A DNA stretch of 64,000 nucleotides from Mesorhizobium helmanticense (GTDB lineage: Bacteria; Pseudomonadota; Alphaproteobacteria; Rhizobiales; Rhizobiaceae), in assembly GCF_003034915.1 (NCBI RefSeq), contig NZ_PZJX01000050.1:1-64000 (forward strand). Direction: 5' to 3'. The notes below the pieces were generated by a model, which saw only the letters and a program-made list of their open reading frames with translations, was not told the origin of the DNA and ran no database searches. Each line of letters begins with the position of its first letter. Positions within the stretch are counted from its first letter, which is position 1. Both the position numbers and the translations under genes were made by a program. Shown here one piece after another: positions 1-8,480 of the stretch.

Positions 1-994
1 CGGCGACGTGGGTTCGTTCGACGGTGCGACGTCCGCCGATGTTGAGGACGGCGGCAGCAACGACACCTACTTCAAGCATGCCCGCCTCTCGCTGAAGACC
101 TGGACCGGCCAGGAAACCGAGCTCGGCACCTTGAAGACCTACACCGAGACCCGCTTCAACTTCCAGAACAACAACCGTGATGCGGGCTTCTACGGTGATG
201 TCAATCCTGCCGGCAACGGCACCGTTTCGCTGAACTTCGCCTGGATCCAGCTCGGTGGTCTCCGCGTTGGTAAGGACGAATCGGCCTTCGATACGTTCAT
301 CGGCTACGCCGGCAACGTCATCAACGATACGCTGGTTCCTTACGGTGGTTTCGACACCAACGTCGTCCAGTACTACTTCGACGCCGGCAACGGCTTCTCG
401 GCTGTTGTCTCTCTCGAAGAAGGCTCGGGCGGCGGCGTGGTAGATCCTATCACCGGCGCAGGCGTCTACGGCGTCGGCACGATCGACAGCTACGTTCCGC
501 ATATCGTCGGCGGCGTGAAGTGGACGCAGGGTTGGGGCGCCATCACCGGTGTCATCGCCTATGACAGCAACTATGAAGAAGTGTCCGGCAAGGTTCGTTT
601 GGACGTGACTGTCAACGATGCAATTTCGCTGTTCATCATGGGCGGCTACGGCACCGATGACAACCTGACGGACCCGACCTATGCGTTCCCGGCCGGCGGT
701 CGCGGCTTCTACAAGCCGTGGGATGGCAACTGGGCGTTTTGGGGTGGTGGCACCTACAAGTTCAACGAGAAGACCTCGTTCAACACCCAGATCTCTTATG
801 ACGAAGGTGAAAACCTCGGCATCGCGGCGAACATCGCCTACGATGTTGTCCCCGGCCTCACGATCACGGCCGAAGTCGACTACGTCAATGCAGGCAGCAT
901 CGACAGTACCGATGGCCTGAACCACAACTGGACCGGTATTACTGATGGCGACGACGCCATCGGCGGCATGCTCCGCTTCCAGCGCTCGTTCTAA
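1..994 (+). CDS. Porin (Omp2b-like), 5' truncated by window edge
   Basis: Outer-membrane beta-barrel porin, 3' part only: the reading frame is open from the first bases, so about 75 N-terminal residues including the signal peptide lie outside the window. The 330 visible residues match the complete porin at 23443-24612 almost throughout, for example TWTGQETELGTLKTYTETRF, DTFIGYAGNVI, VQYYFDAGNGFSAVVSLEEG, FIMGGYGTDDNL and the C-terminal GGMLRFQRSF. The terminal Phe is the usual outer-membrane assembly signal. It differs from the second copy mainly in loop segments, such as the GGGVVDPITGAG insertion. Role by family: general diffusion of small hydrophilic solutes. A strong terminator follows at once. 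Confidence 0.93.
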   Translation, partial: GDVGSFDGATSADVEDGGSNDTYFKHARLSLKTWTGQETELGTLKTYTETRFNFQNNNRDAGFYGDVNPAGNGTVSLNFAWIQLGGLRVGKDESAFDTFIGYAGNVINDTLVPYGGFDTNVVQYYFDAGNGFSAVVSLEEGSGGGVVDPITGAGVYGVGTIDSYVPHIVGGVKWTQGWGAITGVIAYDSNYEEVSGKVRLDVTVNDAISLFIMGGYGTDDNLTDPTYAFPAGGRGFYKPWDGNWAFWGGGTYKFNEKTSFNTQISYDEGENLGIAANIAYDVVPGLTITAEVDYVNAGSIDSTDGLNHNWTGITDGDDAIGGMLRFQRSF

Positions 995-1020
995 GGGCTG
1001 GCTTTAATACAGGTGAATAC

Positions 1021-1053
1021 CAGCCCGGGCGCTTCAACGCCCGGGCTGTTTTT
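1021..1053 (+). terminator. Rho-independent terminator of the first porin
   Basis: Perfect 11-bp stem CAGCCCGGGCG / CGCCCGGGCTG (1021-1031 and 1038-1048) with a 6-nt loop, followed by a run of five T. It lies 27 bp after the porin stop codon. Confidence 0.92.
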
Positions 1054-1235
1054 GTCTCGTGACTGGACCAAGGCAAACAGAAGGAACAGGGGGTAACGGT
1101 GGCTGAATAGGTCCGTGGGATGATTTCGTGGGATCCGTCGATGGGCGGATGAAATCACGACTGCGTGATCAAAACTCTTGAAAGGGCGCTTCCAAGCGGA
1201 TAGGTGTGAATCCCATCCACTCGGGGGTGTGGCGA

Positions 1236-2309
1236 ATGATGACGACCGAAGCGATTCAAGAGGAAGAACCCTCTGATCATTTTTCGATGTTTTCTTCTCA
1301 AATCTCCAAGATAAAATACAGTTACAACAAGATACGGGAAGTAAAGTCGTACAGGGTCGGAGAGCTGTTTTCAGCATACCGGGACATACTTTGGGATGAC
1401 GGGCGGCATAAATACAATGTCAGCTCGTTTATCGGCGAAATCGATGAGATTCTCCTCGGGGAGCGTTTCAGCGCTTTTGACCAGGGCACCCTGGACAATC
1501 TAATCGGCACCTTGCGCCAGCGCGGCAACAGCAACGCAACCATCAACCGAAAGATGGCTGCCCTCAGCAAACTGCTGCGCAAGGCTCATAAGATGGGAGA
1601 TATCCACAGCCTGCCCGAGTTCCGCCGCCAGAAGGAGCGGGCGGGACGGATTCGTTTCCTGGAAAGGGACGAAGAGGCCAGGCTGTTCGCCGCCATCAAG
1701 AGCCGCAGCGAGGATGCCTACCGGCTCTCCGTTTTTCTCGTCGACACCGGCTGCCGTCTCGGCGAGGCACTCGGCTTGATCTGGAACGATATCCAGGAGC
1801 ATCGCGTCAGTTTCTGGATCACCAAATCCGGCCGCAGCCGCACCATTCCGATGACTGAACGGGTGAAAGAGGTGATCAAACTGCCGCCCACCGAGGGCCG
1901 TCGGCCCAAGGGTCCGTTCACCAAGCTCAGCCAGGCGCAGTTTCGCGCCATCTGGAACGATGCCAAAGCCGAGGTTGGTCTTGGCGCCGACGATCAGGTG
2001 GTGCCGCACATCTTGCGTCACACCTGCGCCTCGCGTCTTGTCCAGGGCGGCATCGACATCCGGCGCGTGCAGATGTGGCTCGGCCACCAGACACTTTCGA
2101 TGACCATGCGTTACGCGCATCTTGCCACCAACGATCTCGATGGTTGCGTCACCGTGCTGGAAACGCCTCGCAGCGGGGCGGCGGCTGGGAGTGCTGAAGG
2201 CTCTGTGTTTTCGTCCCCATTGATGACGGCGCCTTCCGCATCGCCGAGCAAGCAGAAGGCGGAGCCGGCGGCCGCAAAGGCACCGAGGAAAAGCTCGAAA
2301 GCCAAGTAA
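1236..2309 (+). CDS. Site-specific tyrosine recombinase (phage integrase family)
   Basis: DNA strand-exchange enzyme of the tyrosine recombinase family, 357 residues from the ATG at 1236, which has GGGGG 8 bp upstream; a GTG at 1206 would add 10 residues. An N-terminal SAM-like core-binding region (about 35-130) precedes the catalytic domain. The catalytic residues are visible: Arg174 in TGCRLGEALGL, His258 and Arg261 in HILRHTCASRL, His284 in WLGHQ and the nucleophile Tyr293 in MRYAHL. The C-terminal 50 residues are low-complexity, rich in Ala, Ser, Lys and Pro. No excisionase, phage or conjugation gene is nearby and no tRNA adjoins it, so it stands alone. XerC/XerD function is unlikely because those proteins are shorter and lack this tail. 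Confidence 0.88.
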   Translation: MMTTEAIQEEEPSDHFSMFSSQISKIKYSYNKIREVKSYRVGELFSAYRDILWDDGRHKYNVSSFIGEIDEILLGERFSAFDQGTLDNLIGTLRQRGNSNATINRKMAALSKLLRKAHKMGDIHSLPEFRRQKERAGRIRFLERDEEARLFAAIKSRSEDAYRLSVFLVDTGCRLGEALGLIWNDIQEHRVSFWITKSGRSRTIPMTERVKEVIKLPPTEGRRPKGPFTKLSQAQFRAIWNDAKAEVGLGADDQVVPHILRHTCASRLVQGGIDIRRVQMWLGHQTLSMTMRYAHLATNDLDGCVTVLETPRSGAAAGSAEGSVFSSPLMTAPSASPSKQKAEPAAAKAPRKSSKAK

Positions 2310-2339
2310 TCCCTGGCCATTTTCTATACTGCTGTAACC

Positions 2340-2368
2340 ACCCCAAGGCCGATCAGGTCTTGGGGTTT
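2340..2368 (+). terminator. Terminator after the recombinase gene
   Basis: 8-bp stem ACCCCAAG / CTTGGGGT (2340-2347, 2359-2366) with a short T run on the + strand. It sits between two convergent genes. Confidence 0.65.
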
Positions 2369-2371
2369 ACT

Positions 2372-3256
2372 TCAACTGAACTTGAGCTCCGCTCGATCGA
2401 GAAAAGTCGCGATGGCGCCGGGCAGGCCGCCGGTCTCGAGGAAAGGCGCGTGGCCCTGGCCTTCGACCGTGATCGTCTCGATATCGCGATGCCGCTTTCG
2501 CATCTGTTCGAGCGTCTCGACCGAAAGCAGCTTTGAATTGGCGCCGCGTATGGCAAGCAGCGGTATCGCCGCCAGCGCTTCGAATTGCGGCCACAGGTCG
2601 GGAAGCGGCTGGGTGAGGTCGAGACCTGCCAGCGCCTCGATCAGTCGAGGGTCGAAATCCGGCATCAGCCCTTCCTCCGTCTCGCGGTAGAGCGCCGACA
2701 CCATCCGCTCCCAATCCGCAGCGGTCAGGGCAGGAAAATCGCTGCCATGCGCATCGCGCTGGGCATTGATCGCCTCGGCACGGGTTTTCGGCTTCGGCAA
2801 GGGGTCGAGATAGGACCGGATATGAGCAAGGCCTTCAGCCTCGACCACCGGACCGATGTCGTTGAGAACAATGGCTTTCAGCACGGAAGGCTTCATCGCG
2901 CCGAGCACATGGATGATCAGCCCGCCGCGCGACGTGCCGATAAAGGCCGCTTCCTCGATCCCCAGCGTCGTCAGCCCGGCGAGGATATCGCCGGCTTCGA
3001 TGCCGACATTGTAGTGGCTGACATCGGGGTCGTAGGCCGACTGTCCGCGGCCGCGATAGTCGAAAGCGACAACCTTTCTCGCCGCCCGCCCCGACAGATG
3101 CAGCGCCAGTTCGTGGAAATCGCGGCAGTTGCGGGTCAGGCCCGGCAGGCAGACGACCGGCCAATGGCCGGAATTTGCTTCGCCGTAGATGCGGGCGTGA
3201 AGTTTCAGCCCGTCCGATGCGGCGTAGAAGAAATCGGGAAAGCCTTCGCTTGTCAT
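2372..3256 (-). CDS. Alpha/beta hydrolase
   Basis: Alpha/beta-hydrolase fold enzyme of 294 residues. The start chosen (3256) has AAGGAA 6 bp upstream; the open frame extends 66 codons further, but that part is translated from a repeat element. Visible features are the oxyanion-region motif CLPGLTRN (36-43), FDYRGRG (65-71), the nucleophile elbow GTSRGG with Ser109, and a late GQGHAPF supplying the catalytic His. The substrate cannot be read from the sequence; members with this pattern are mostly esterases or lactonases. It lies downstream of the lytic transglycosylase gene on the same strand, separated by the palindromic element at 3319-3464. Confidence 0.88.
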   Translation of the reverse strand: MTSEGFPDFFYAASDGLKLHARIYGEANSGHWPVVCLPGLTRNCRDFHELALHLSGRAARKVVAFDYRGRGQSAYDPDVSHYNVGIEAGDILAGLTTLGIEEAAFIGTSRGGLIIHVLGAMKPSVLKAIVLNDIGPVVEAEGLAHIRSYLDPLPKPKTRAEAINAQRDAHGSDFPALTAADWERMVSALYRETEEGLMPDFDPRLIEALAGLDLTQPLPDLWPQFEALAAIPLLAIRGANSKLLSVETLEQMRKRHRDIETITVEGQGHAPFLETGGLPGAIATFLDRAELKFS

Positions 3257-3318
3257 GGTATTCCTTGCCTCGTCCGGGTCGTTTCCGACAGCTACAGGTG
3301 AGGACGAGACAAGCTTCC

Positions 3319-3464
3319 CCTTCTCCCCTTGTGGGAGAAGGTGGCCGAGCGAAGCTCGGTCGGATGAGGGGCGTTCCAGCTTGGCAACGACAGCGATCCG
3401 TCCAGCACCCCTCGACCGTCTCGGCGCTGCGCGCCGATCCACCTTCTCCCACAAGGGGAGAAGG
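3319..3464. repeat. RIME-like palindromic intergenic element, copy 1
   Basis: 146-bp element bounded by perfect 26-bp inverted ends (3319-3344 and 3439-3464). Each end is itself a hairpin CCTTCTCCC-loop-GGGAGAAGG. Inside are a small palindrome CCGAGC/GCTCGG, the motif GGATGAGGGG, and near the right end CGGCGC/GCGCCG. A second copy is at 56497-56682. The structure resembles the rhizobial RIME class of mosaic elements. No target-site duplication is evident. It lies in the spacer between two same-strand genes. Confidence 0.85.
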
Positions 3465-3475
3465 AAAGGAATGCT

Positions 3476-5518
3476 TCACCCCCGCCCGTTCACCATATCT
3501 CCCACAATATCGTACTTGCCGGAAATACGCATCTTGTAGACCTCGTAATTCTCCATCACGCGCTGGACGTAACTTCTTGTTTCCGTGTAGGGAATCCGTT
3601 CGATCCAGTCGACGACGGCATCCACGTCCTTGCCGCGCGGGTCGCCGTACTTTGCCACCCACTGGGCGGCGCGGTTGGGACCGGCATTATAGCCGGCGAA
3701 GGTCAGCACATAGGAGCCGTTGAAGCGGCCGAGCTGTTCGCCGAGGAAGGCGGCGCCCAGCGTCGCATTGTAGCCGGCATCGGTGGTCAGCCGCGCCTGA
3801 GAGAAGGCCATGCCGGCCTTCTTCGCCAATTGCCTGGCGGTCCCCGGCATGAGCTGCAAGAGCCCGCGCGCGCCGGCGCTGGACACCGCGCCGATGTTGA
3901 ATTCGCTTTCCTGGCGGGCGATGGCATAGGCCAGCGCCTTGCCGGAGCCGGAAATGTTGGCGGTATCGGGAATGACGCCGAGCGGATGCGACAGCGCGCC
4001 GACGTCGATGCCGCGCGCCCCGGCGATCTTGCCGACTTTCAGCGCCAGGAAATGATTGCCCTGCTTTTCCGCCATCACGGCGAGCAGCGCCAGTTCTCCC
4101 GGACTGGTCAATTGCCCGGCAAGGTCGCGGTAAAGCGTATCGGCATAGCGCTCGTAGCCTGCCTCCTGCAGCCGCTTGATGGCGCTGACGGCCTCACGGC
4201 CGGCGAAATTGCGGCGGTCTACGGCGCTGGGCGAGGGATAGGCGATGTTGAGGGCCTGCCGGCCGACACGCTCGCCGGCGAGCTGGCCGTAGAAGGTGGT
4301 GCCGTATGTGGCGGCGCGGGCGAAATAATCCTTGGCGCTGCCGGGGCCGCCGGCTTCGGCGGCGCGGCCGAGCCAGTAATAGGCGCGCGACAGCGACATC
4401 GGCCCCTGGGCGAGATCCGCGATCCGCGCAAAATGCTTGGCGGCGGTGTCGGGGTCGTTGAGGCCGCGCAGCGCATACCAGCCGGCATGGAACTCAGCTT
4501 CCGCCGCGTTTGTGGCGCTTTCGGCGGCGTGTGACGCGACGATCTTGTAAGCGGTCTTCATGTCGCCCTGGTCGACCAGCTCGCGCGACAGCACCCGGCG
4601 CTCGACCCACCACGCGTCCGGGTCGACCAGCGCGTCGCGGTCAGCGGGCGCCCGCATCACAACCGCGGCGGCGTCGGAAAACTTCTCCTGCTTGCGCAGA
4701 TATTCGGCCTCGGCAAAGAGATAGCCGGCAGCGCGCTGCGCCGTCGGCACCGCCTTCAGCAGCTTGGCGGCGTTCTTGTCGCCCCTGGATACCGCCGCCC
4801 AGGCGTCGGCCAGCGGCTGGGTGCCCGACAGGGGCGCGACCCGCAGCGCCGAATTGACCCGGTCGGCATAAAACATGCGCTCCATGCGGAAACGATGGTC
4901 GGCAGCCGGGATGAGCTTGCCGAACTCCCTGATGATATTGGCTTCGTCCCTGGCTTCGAGCTTTTCAGTGCGCCAGAACGGCGAGAGCACCGAGAGCGCG
5001 GCCTTGGCGTTGCCCAGCGCCACGTAGGAGCGAACCAGGATCACCACGCCCTCTGGTGTCCGCGGCTGGCTGCCGCCAAAGGCCTGGACCACGACTTGAG
5101 GGGCGGGGTTCTCGCGGTAGAGCGCGCGCTCGCTGTTTTCGCGCAAGGCCATCGTGCCTGGCCAGGTCGGCAGCATCCTGGCGGCATCGGCAATGTCGCC
5201 GCTCGGCACCTGATCGCCACCATAGAGCGCGATCGCCCAGGCAAGGATATGCCGGTCGAGCGAATTGGCCGGCAGGCTCTCGCGCACCTGGCGCGCGCGG
5301 GCAATGTCGTTGGCCGCCAGTGCATCGAGGCCGCTCTTCAACCTGGCGATACCGGCCGATGGCAAGGAATCTGGCCTGTGTTGCAGGTTCGGCATCGGGA
5401 TGGCCGACGTGACCTGCACATCGACGTTGCTGCCGACGGCCACGCCCGGCACCAGCATGGCAGCGACGCCAAGCAGAGCGAAAAGGTGAGGCCGTCCGGT
5501 CGGCATGGTTTGCGTCAT
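3476..5518 (-). CDS. Soluble lytic murein transglycosylase (Slt family)
   Basis: Periplasmic enzyme that cleaves the MurNAc-GlcNAc bond of peptidoglycan with formation of the 1,6-anhydro product. It has 680 residues from the ATG at 5518, which has AGGACAGGA immediately upstream; the ORF could begin 7 codons earlier. Residues 1-30 form a signal peptide (PHLFALLGVAAMLVPGVAVGS). A long alpha-superhelical region (U/L domains) follows, then the SLT catalytic domain in the last quarter: IARQESEFN with the catalytic Glu, SSAGARGLLQLMPGTA, and GYNAGPNRAAQW. Length and order fit the Slt70 type. Confidence 0.93.
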   Translation of the reverse strand: MTQTMPTGRPHLFALLGVAAMLVPGVAVGSNVDVQVTSAIPMPNLQHRPDSLPSAGIARLKSGLDALAANDIARARQVRESLPANSLDRHILAWAIALYGGDQVPSGDIADAARMLPTWPGTMALRENSERALYRENPAPQVVVQAFGGSQPRTPEGVVILVRSYVALGNAKAALSVLSPFWRTEKLEARDEANIIREFGKLIPAADHRFRMERMFYADRVNSALRVAPLSGTQPLADAWAAVSRGDKNAAKLLKAVPTAQRAAGYLFAEAEYLRKQEKFSDAAAVVMRAPADRDALVDPDAWWVERRVLSRELVDQGDMKTAYKIVASHAAESATNAAEAEFHAGWYALRGLNDPDTAAKHFARIADLAQGPMSLSRAYYWLGRAAEAGGPGSAKDYFARAATYGTTFYGQLAGERVGRQALNIAYPSPSAVDRRNFAGREAVSAIKRLQEAGYERYADTLYRDLAGQLTSPGELALLAVMAEKQGNHFLALKVGKIAGARGIDVGALSHPLGVIPDTANISGSGKALAYAIARQESEFNIGAVSSAGARGLLQLMPGTARQLAKKAGMAFSQARLTTDAGYNATLGAAFLGEQLGRFNGSYVLTFAGYNAGPNRAAQWVAKYGDPRGKDVDAVVDWIERIPYTETRSYVQRVMENYEVYKMRISGKYDIVGDMVNGRG

Positions 5519-5637
5519 TCCTGTCCTTGCACGGACCAAAAGGCACAGATGTTCTGAAGCCTAGTCGCCCGTGGTGAAGAGCACGTAAACAAAAGCTTAT
5601 CGAGGTCGTTCAAATTGCGCTTGCTGGTTCTTGTTTA

Positions 5638-5686
5638 TGCATGTCGTTATCCCCAAAATCGGTTTCCACTTTTGGGGTGACATGCA
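5638..5686. repeat. Palindromic intergenic repeat (TGCATGTC type)
   Basis: Nested inverted repeat: outer arms TGCATGTC/GACATGCA (5638-5645, 5679-5686) and inner arms CCCCAAAA/TTTTGGGG (5651-5658, 5670-5677). A related but shorter version occurs at 28847-28881. It lies in the spacer between the divergent slt and dapA genes. Confidence 0.7.
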
Positions 5687-5804
5687 TTGACGCCATGCTT
5701 GCCGCGCAACAATGTCGAGACTATGGTGCGCCGCTTCGCTTTCGGCTAGAAGGCGCGCGACAATAAATACCAAGAACCAGAAAAGTCCCAAGGAGTTGGA
5801 CGAC

Positions 5805-6686
5805 ATGCTGAGAGGCTCGCTCACCGCGCTCGTGACACCGTTCGAAAAGAGCGGCCGTTTCGACGAGAAAGCCTTCCGTGCGTTCATCGAATGGCAACTC
5901 GGCGAGGGCACCACGGGCCTCGTCCCGGTTGGCACGACAGGCGAGTCGCCGACGCTGTCGCATGATGAGCATCGCCAAGTCGTCAAGGTCTGCATCGAGG
6001 TGGCCAAGGGCCGTGTTCCCGTCGTTGCAGGCGCCGGCTCCAACAACACCGAAGAGGCGGTCGGTCTGGTCCAGTATGCCGAGAAGGCCGGCGCCGACGC
6101 AGTACTCGTCGTCACGCCCTATTACAACAGGCCGACACAGCGCGGTCTCTATGCGCATTTCGCCGCCGTCGCGAAGGCGACGAAGCTACCGATCATCATC
6201 TACAACATCCCGCCGCGTTCTGTGGTCGACATGACGCCCGAGACGATGGGCCGGCTGGCCCACGACTTCAAGAATATCGTCGGCGTCAAGGACGCCACCG
6301 GCAAGGTCGAGCGGGTTTCCGAACAGCGCGCCACCTGCGGCAAGGATTTCATCCAGCTTTCGGGCGAGGATGCCTCGGCGCTCGGCTTCAATGCGCATGG
6401 CGGCGTCGGCTGCATCTCGGTGACGTCGAACGTCGCGCCCAGGCTCTGCGCCGAATTCCAGGAGGCGACGCTTTCCGGCGACAGCGCCAAGGCGCTGGAC
6501 TTGCAGGACCGCCTGCTGCCGCTGCACAAGGCGATCTTCCTGGAACCCGGTGTGTCGGGCGCGAAATACGCGCTGTCGAAGCTAGGCAAGGTCGAGAATG
6601 TGCTGCGTTTGCCGCTGATGACGGTCGAGTCCTCGACCGCCGAGAAGATCGATGCGGCGATGAAGCACGCCGGCTTGATTAACTAG
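5805..6686 (+). CDS. dapA: 4-hydroxy-tetrahydrodipicolinate synthase
   Basis: Condenses pyruvate with aspartate semialdehyde, the first committed step of the diaminopimelate/lysine branch, in the cytoplasm. It has 293 residues, the normal length. The start at 5805 has AAGGAG 9 bp upstream; an upstream in-frame extension has no support. The TIM-barrel motifs are intact: GTTGE (43-47), TPYYNRP (104-110), the proton-relay Tyr133 in IIYNIPP, and the Schiff-base Lys162 in VGVKDATG. smpB follows 25 bp later, the usual rhizobial arrangement. Confidence 0.97.
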   Translation: MLRGSLTALVTPFEKSGRFDEKAFRAFIEWQLGEGTTGLVPVGTTGESPTLSHDEHRQVVKVCIEVAKGRVPVVAGAGSNNTEEAVGLVQYAEKAGADAVLVVTPYYNRPTQRGLYAHFAAVAKATKLPIIIYNIPPRSVVDMTPETMGRLAHDFKNIVGVKDATGKVERVSEQRATCGKDFIQLSGEDASALGFNAHGGVGCISVTSNVAPRLCAEFQEATLSGDSAKALDLQDRLLPLHKAIFLEPGVSGAKYALSKLGKVENVLRLPLMTVESSTAEKIDAAMKHAGLIN

Positions 6687-6711
6687 GGATGAGGCGCCAC
6701 CTCTCCGTATC

Positions 6712-7191
6712 ATGAATCAAGTCAGAAAAGCCGATCCCAACAACAAGACCGTTGCGGAAAACCGCAAGGCGCGGTTTTCCTATGAGGTGCTCGACACGAT
6801 CGAGGCCGGCCTGGTGCTGACCGGCACCGAGGTCAAGTCGCTGCGCCAAGGGCAAGCCAACATCCAGGACAGCTACGCCTCGGTCGAAGGCGGCGAGATC
6901 TGGCTGATCAACTCCTATCTGCCCGAATATCTGCAGGCCAACCGCTTCAACCACGAGCCGCGTCGACGCCGCAAGCTGCTGCTCAACAAGCGCGAGATGG
7001 CGAAACTGTCGCAGAGTGTCGACCGCGAAGGCATGACGCTGGTGCCGCTGAAAATCTATTTCAACGACCAGGGCCGCGCCAAACTCTTGCTCGCCGTCGG
7101 CCGCGGCAAGAAGCTGCACGACAAGCGCGAGACCGAGAAACAGCGTGACTGGTCGCGTGAGAAGGGCCGGCTTCTAAAAGAGCGTGGCTAA
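6712..7191 (+). CDS. smpB: SsrA-binding protein
   Basis: tmRNA-binding protein needed for trans-translation and rescue of stalled ribosomes. It has 159 residues. Hallmarks are [31 protein letters not shown] and the C-terminal tail [14 protein letters not shown], which enters the ribosome A site. The ssrA RNA gene is not in this window. It probably shares a transcript with dapA. Confidence 0.97.
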   Translation: MNQVRKADPNNKTVAENRKARFSYEVLDTIEAGLVLTGTEVKSLRQGQANIQDSYASVEGGEIWLINSYLPEYLQANRFNHEPRRRRKLLLNKREMAKLSQSVDREGMTLVPLKIYFNDQGRAKLLLAVGRGKKLHDKRETEKQRDWSREKGRLLKERG

Positions 7192-7193
7192 GC

Positions 7194-7940
7194 TTGAAGA
7201 GCCGGATCCTCCTCTGGGGCACGGCTGGCCTGGTTTTTGCCGGTCTCGTCGCGGCCGGCGGCCTTTTCTATTTCCATACGTTCTCGCCGGACCGTGACAG
7301 ATTTCCGGTCAGGGGCATCGACGTTTCCCACCATCAGGGCAAGATCGACTGGCAGCGTGTTGCCGCCGACGATGTCGCCTTCGCCGTCATCAAGGCGACC
7401 GAAGGCGGCGACCATGTCGACGATGCCTTCGCCACCAATCTGAGTGAGGCCCGCGCCGCCGGTCTTGCCGTCGGCGCCTATCATTTCTTCACCTTTTGCA
7501 GGCCGGGTGCCGATCAGGCGAGGAATTTCATCTCCATTGTGCCGCGCGATCAACCTCTGCTGCCGCCGGTGGTGGATGTCGAATTCGGCGGTAATTGCCC
7601 GCAGCGGCCGTCGCCTGAGCAGTTGCAGGCCGAGCTCTCGGCATTTCTCGGCCCGGTCGAGGCAGCGTTCGGCAAGACGGCGATCGTCTATGTGACGGAC
7701 GAGGCCGCCAGGATCTATGCCGAACAGATCGCCGCCCGCCCGCACTGGCGTCGTTCGCTGGCGCTGCGGCCAAGCCACGACAACTGGATCTATTGGCAGT
7801 ACCACGACAAAGGCCGCGTCGACGGCATCGTCGGCGACGTCGACCTGAATGTCCTGCAGGGCGGACCGGAGAAATTGGCCGAGCTTTTTGCCGCGACGCC
7901 TTCCGACTCTATTCCTGCAGAAACGCCGCGATCTCCTTGA
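7194..7940 (+). CDS. Glycoside hydrolase family 25 muramidase, membrane-anchored or secreted
   Basis: Lysozyme-type peptidoglycan hydrolase of 248 residues, starting at TTG 2 bp after the smpB stop. Residues 5-28 form a hydrophobic segment (signal anchor or signal peptide). The GH25 domain begins at GIDVSHHQGKIDW (Asp43) and contains VIKATEGGDH, GAYHFF and the catalytic DVE motif (Asp128, Glu130) in VVDVEFGGNC. The last 11 codons and the stop (7905-7940) are written in sequence that resembles, antisense, the 3' end of the uracil-DNA glycosylase gene at 9507. The native C-terminus may therefore have been replaced. Confidence 0.9.
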   Translation: MKSRILLWGTAGLVFAGLVAAGGLFYFHTFSPDRDRFPVRGIDVSHHQGKIDWQRVAADDVAFAVIKATEGGDHVDDAFATNLSEARAAGLAVGAYHFFTFCRPGADQARNFISIVPRDQPLLPPVVDVEFGGNCPQRPSPEQLQAELSAFLGPVEAAFGKTAIVYVTDEAARIYAEQIAARPHWRRSLALRPSHDNWIYWQYHDKGRVDGIVGDVDLNVLQGGPEKLAELFAATPSDSIPAETPRSP

Positions 7941-7997
7941 ACAGGTTGAGGAACATCTCTGCTGTCGAAACGCCGATTGTAGCGCGAGGGTGACTGG
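7905..7997 (-). pseudogene. Remnant of the 3' end of a family-5 uracil-DNA glycosylase gene
   Basis: Read on the minus strand this segment encodes SRYN and, after a deletion of about 7 nt, GVSTAEMFLNLFKEIAAFLQ plus a stop. This matches the end of the intact glycosylase at 9507-10190 (SRYN...GVLTEAMFVNVFREIAAFLQ). The DNA aligns with 9503-9607 at roughly 80% identity over the first 70 bp by eye. The reading frame is broken and nothing more of the gene is present. It forms a direct repeat with 9503-9607 around the HxlR/dehydrogenase pair. Confidence 0.8.
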
Positions 7998-8007
7998 AAT
8001 CCTGCGC

Positions 8008-8370
8008 TCACGCCGCGGCTTGTGACGCCTGCGGGCCGAGCATCACATTCGCATCGCCCCAGGCCTTGAGCGCTGTGATTACCGGCTCCAGGCTCCTGCC
8101 GCGCGGCGTCAGGCTGTATTCCACCTTCGGCGGCACCTCGGCATAGACTTTGCGGGCGATGAGCCTATCGGCTTCCAACTCGCGAAGCTGGTTGGTCAGC
8201 ATGCGCTGTGTGCAGTTCGGAATGCGTCGGCGTATCTCGTTGAAGCGCAGCGTGCCTTCGAACAGATGGTAGAGCACGACGCCTTTCCACTTCCCGTCGA
8301 TGTAGCGGAGCGTGCCCTCCACGGTGCAGCCGGGGCTGCAGTCGAATCGCTCATGGCGAATGCGCGGCAT
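8008..8370 (-). CDS. HxlR family transcriptional regulator
   Basis: Winged-helix DNA-binding regulator of 120 residues with the HxlR pattern: CTVEGTLRYIDGKWKGVVLY, LRFNEIRRRIPNCTQRMLT and a C-terminal EYSLTPRGRSLEPV. Cys11 and Cys15 lie in DCSPGC; in YodB/QorR-type relatives N-terminal Cys residues sense electrophiles or oxidants. It is transcribed divergently from the adjacent dehydrogenase gene, and a direct repeat in the shared spacer is a candidate operator. It probably regulates that gene and itself. Confidence 0.9.
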   Translation of the reverse strand: MPRIRHERFDCSPGCTVEGTLRYIDGKWKGVVLYHLFEGTLRFNEIRRRIPNCTQRMLTNQLRELEADRLIARKVYAEVPPKVEYSLTPRGRSLEPVITALKAWGDANVMLGPQASQAAA

Positions 8371-8390
8371 GACGGTATCCTTTTCAACAC

Positions 8391-8411
8391 TATGTGCATT
8401 ATATGTGCATT
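8391..8411. promoter_or_regulatory. Direct-repeat operator candidate for the HxlR regulator
   Basis: Two copies of TATGTGCATT (8391-8400 and 8402-8411) with 11-bp period, about one helical turn, in the 110-bp spacer between the divergent HxlR and dehydrogenase genes. A TTGACG hexamer at 8419-8424 just downstream could be the -35 box of the dehydrogenase promoter. Confidence 0.45.
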
Positions 8412-8480
8412 CTTGCGCTTGACGCGCATAATCCGCATCTCTGCCCTAGACATCGCTCAACAGCAATCGCGGAGATCAGA

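Noticed and set aside
3257-3454. 66-codon N-terminal extension of the alpha/beta hydrolase
   Set aside because: It is translated from the palindromic element and adjoining spacer, and a good ribosome site precedes the internal ATG at 3256.
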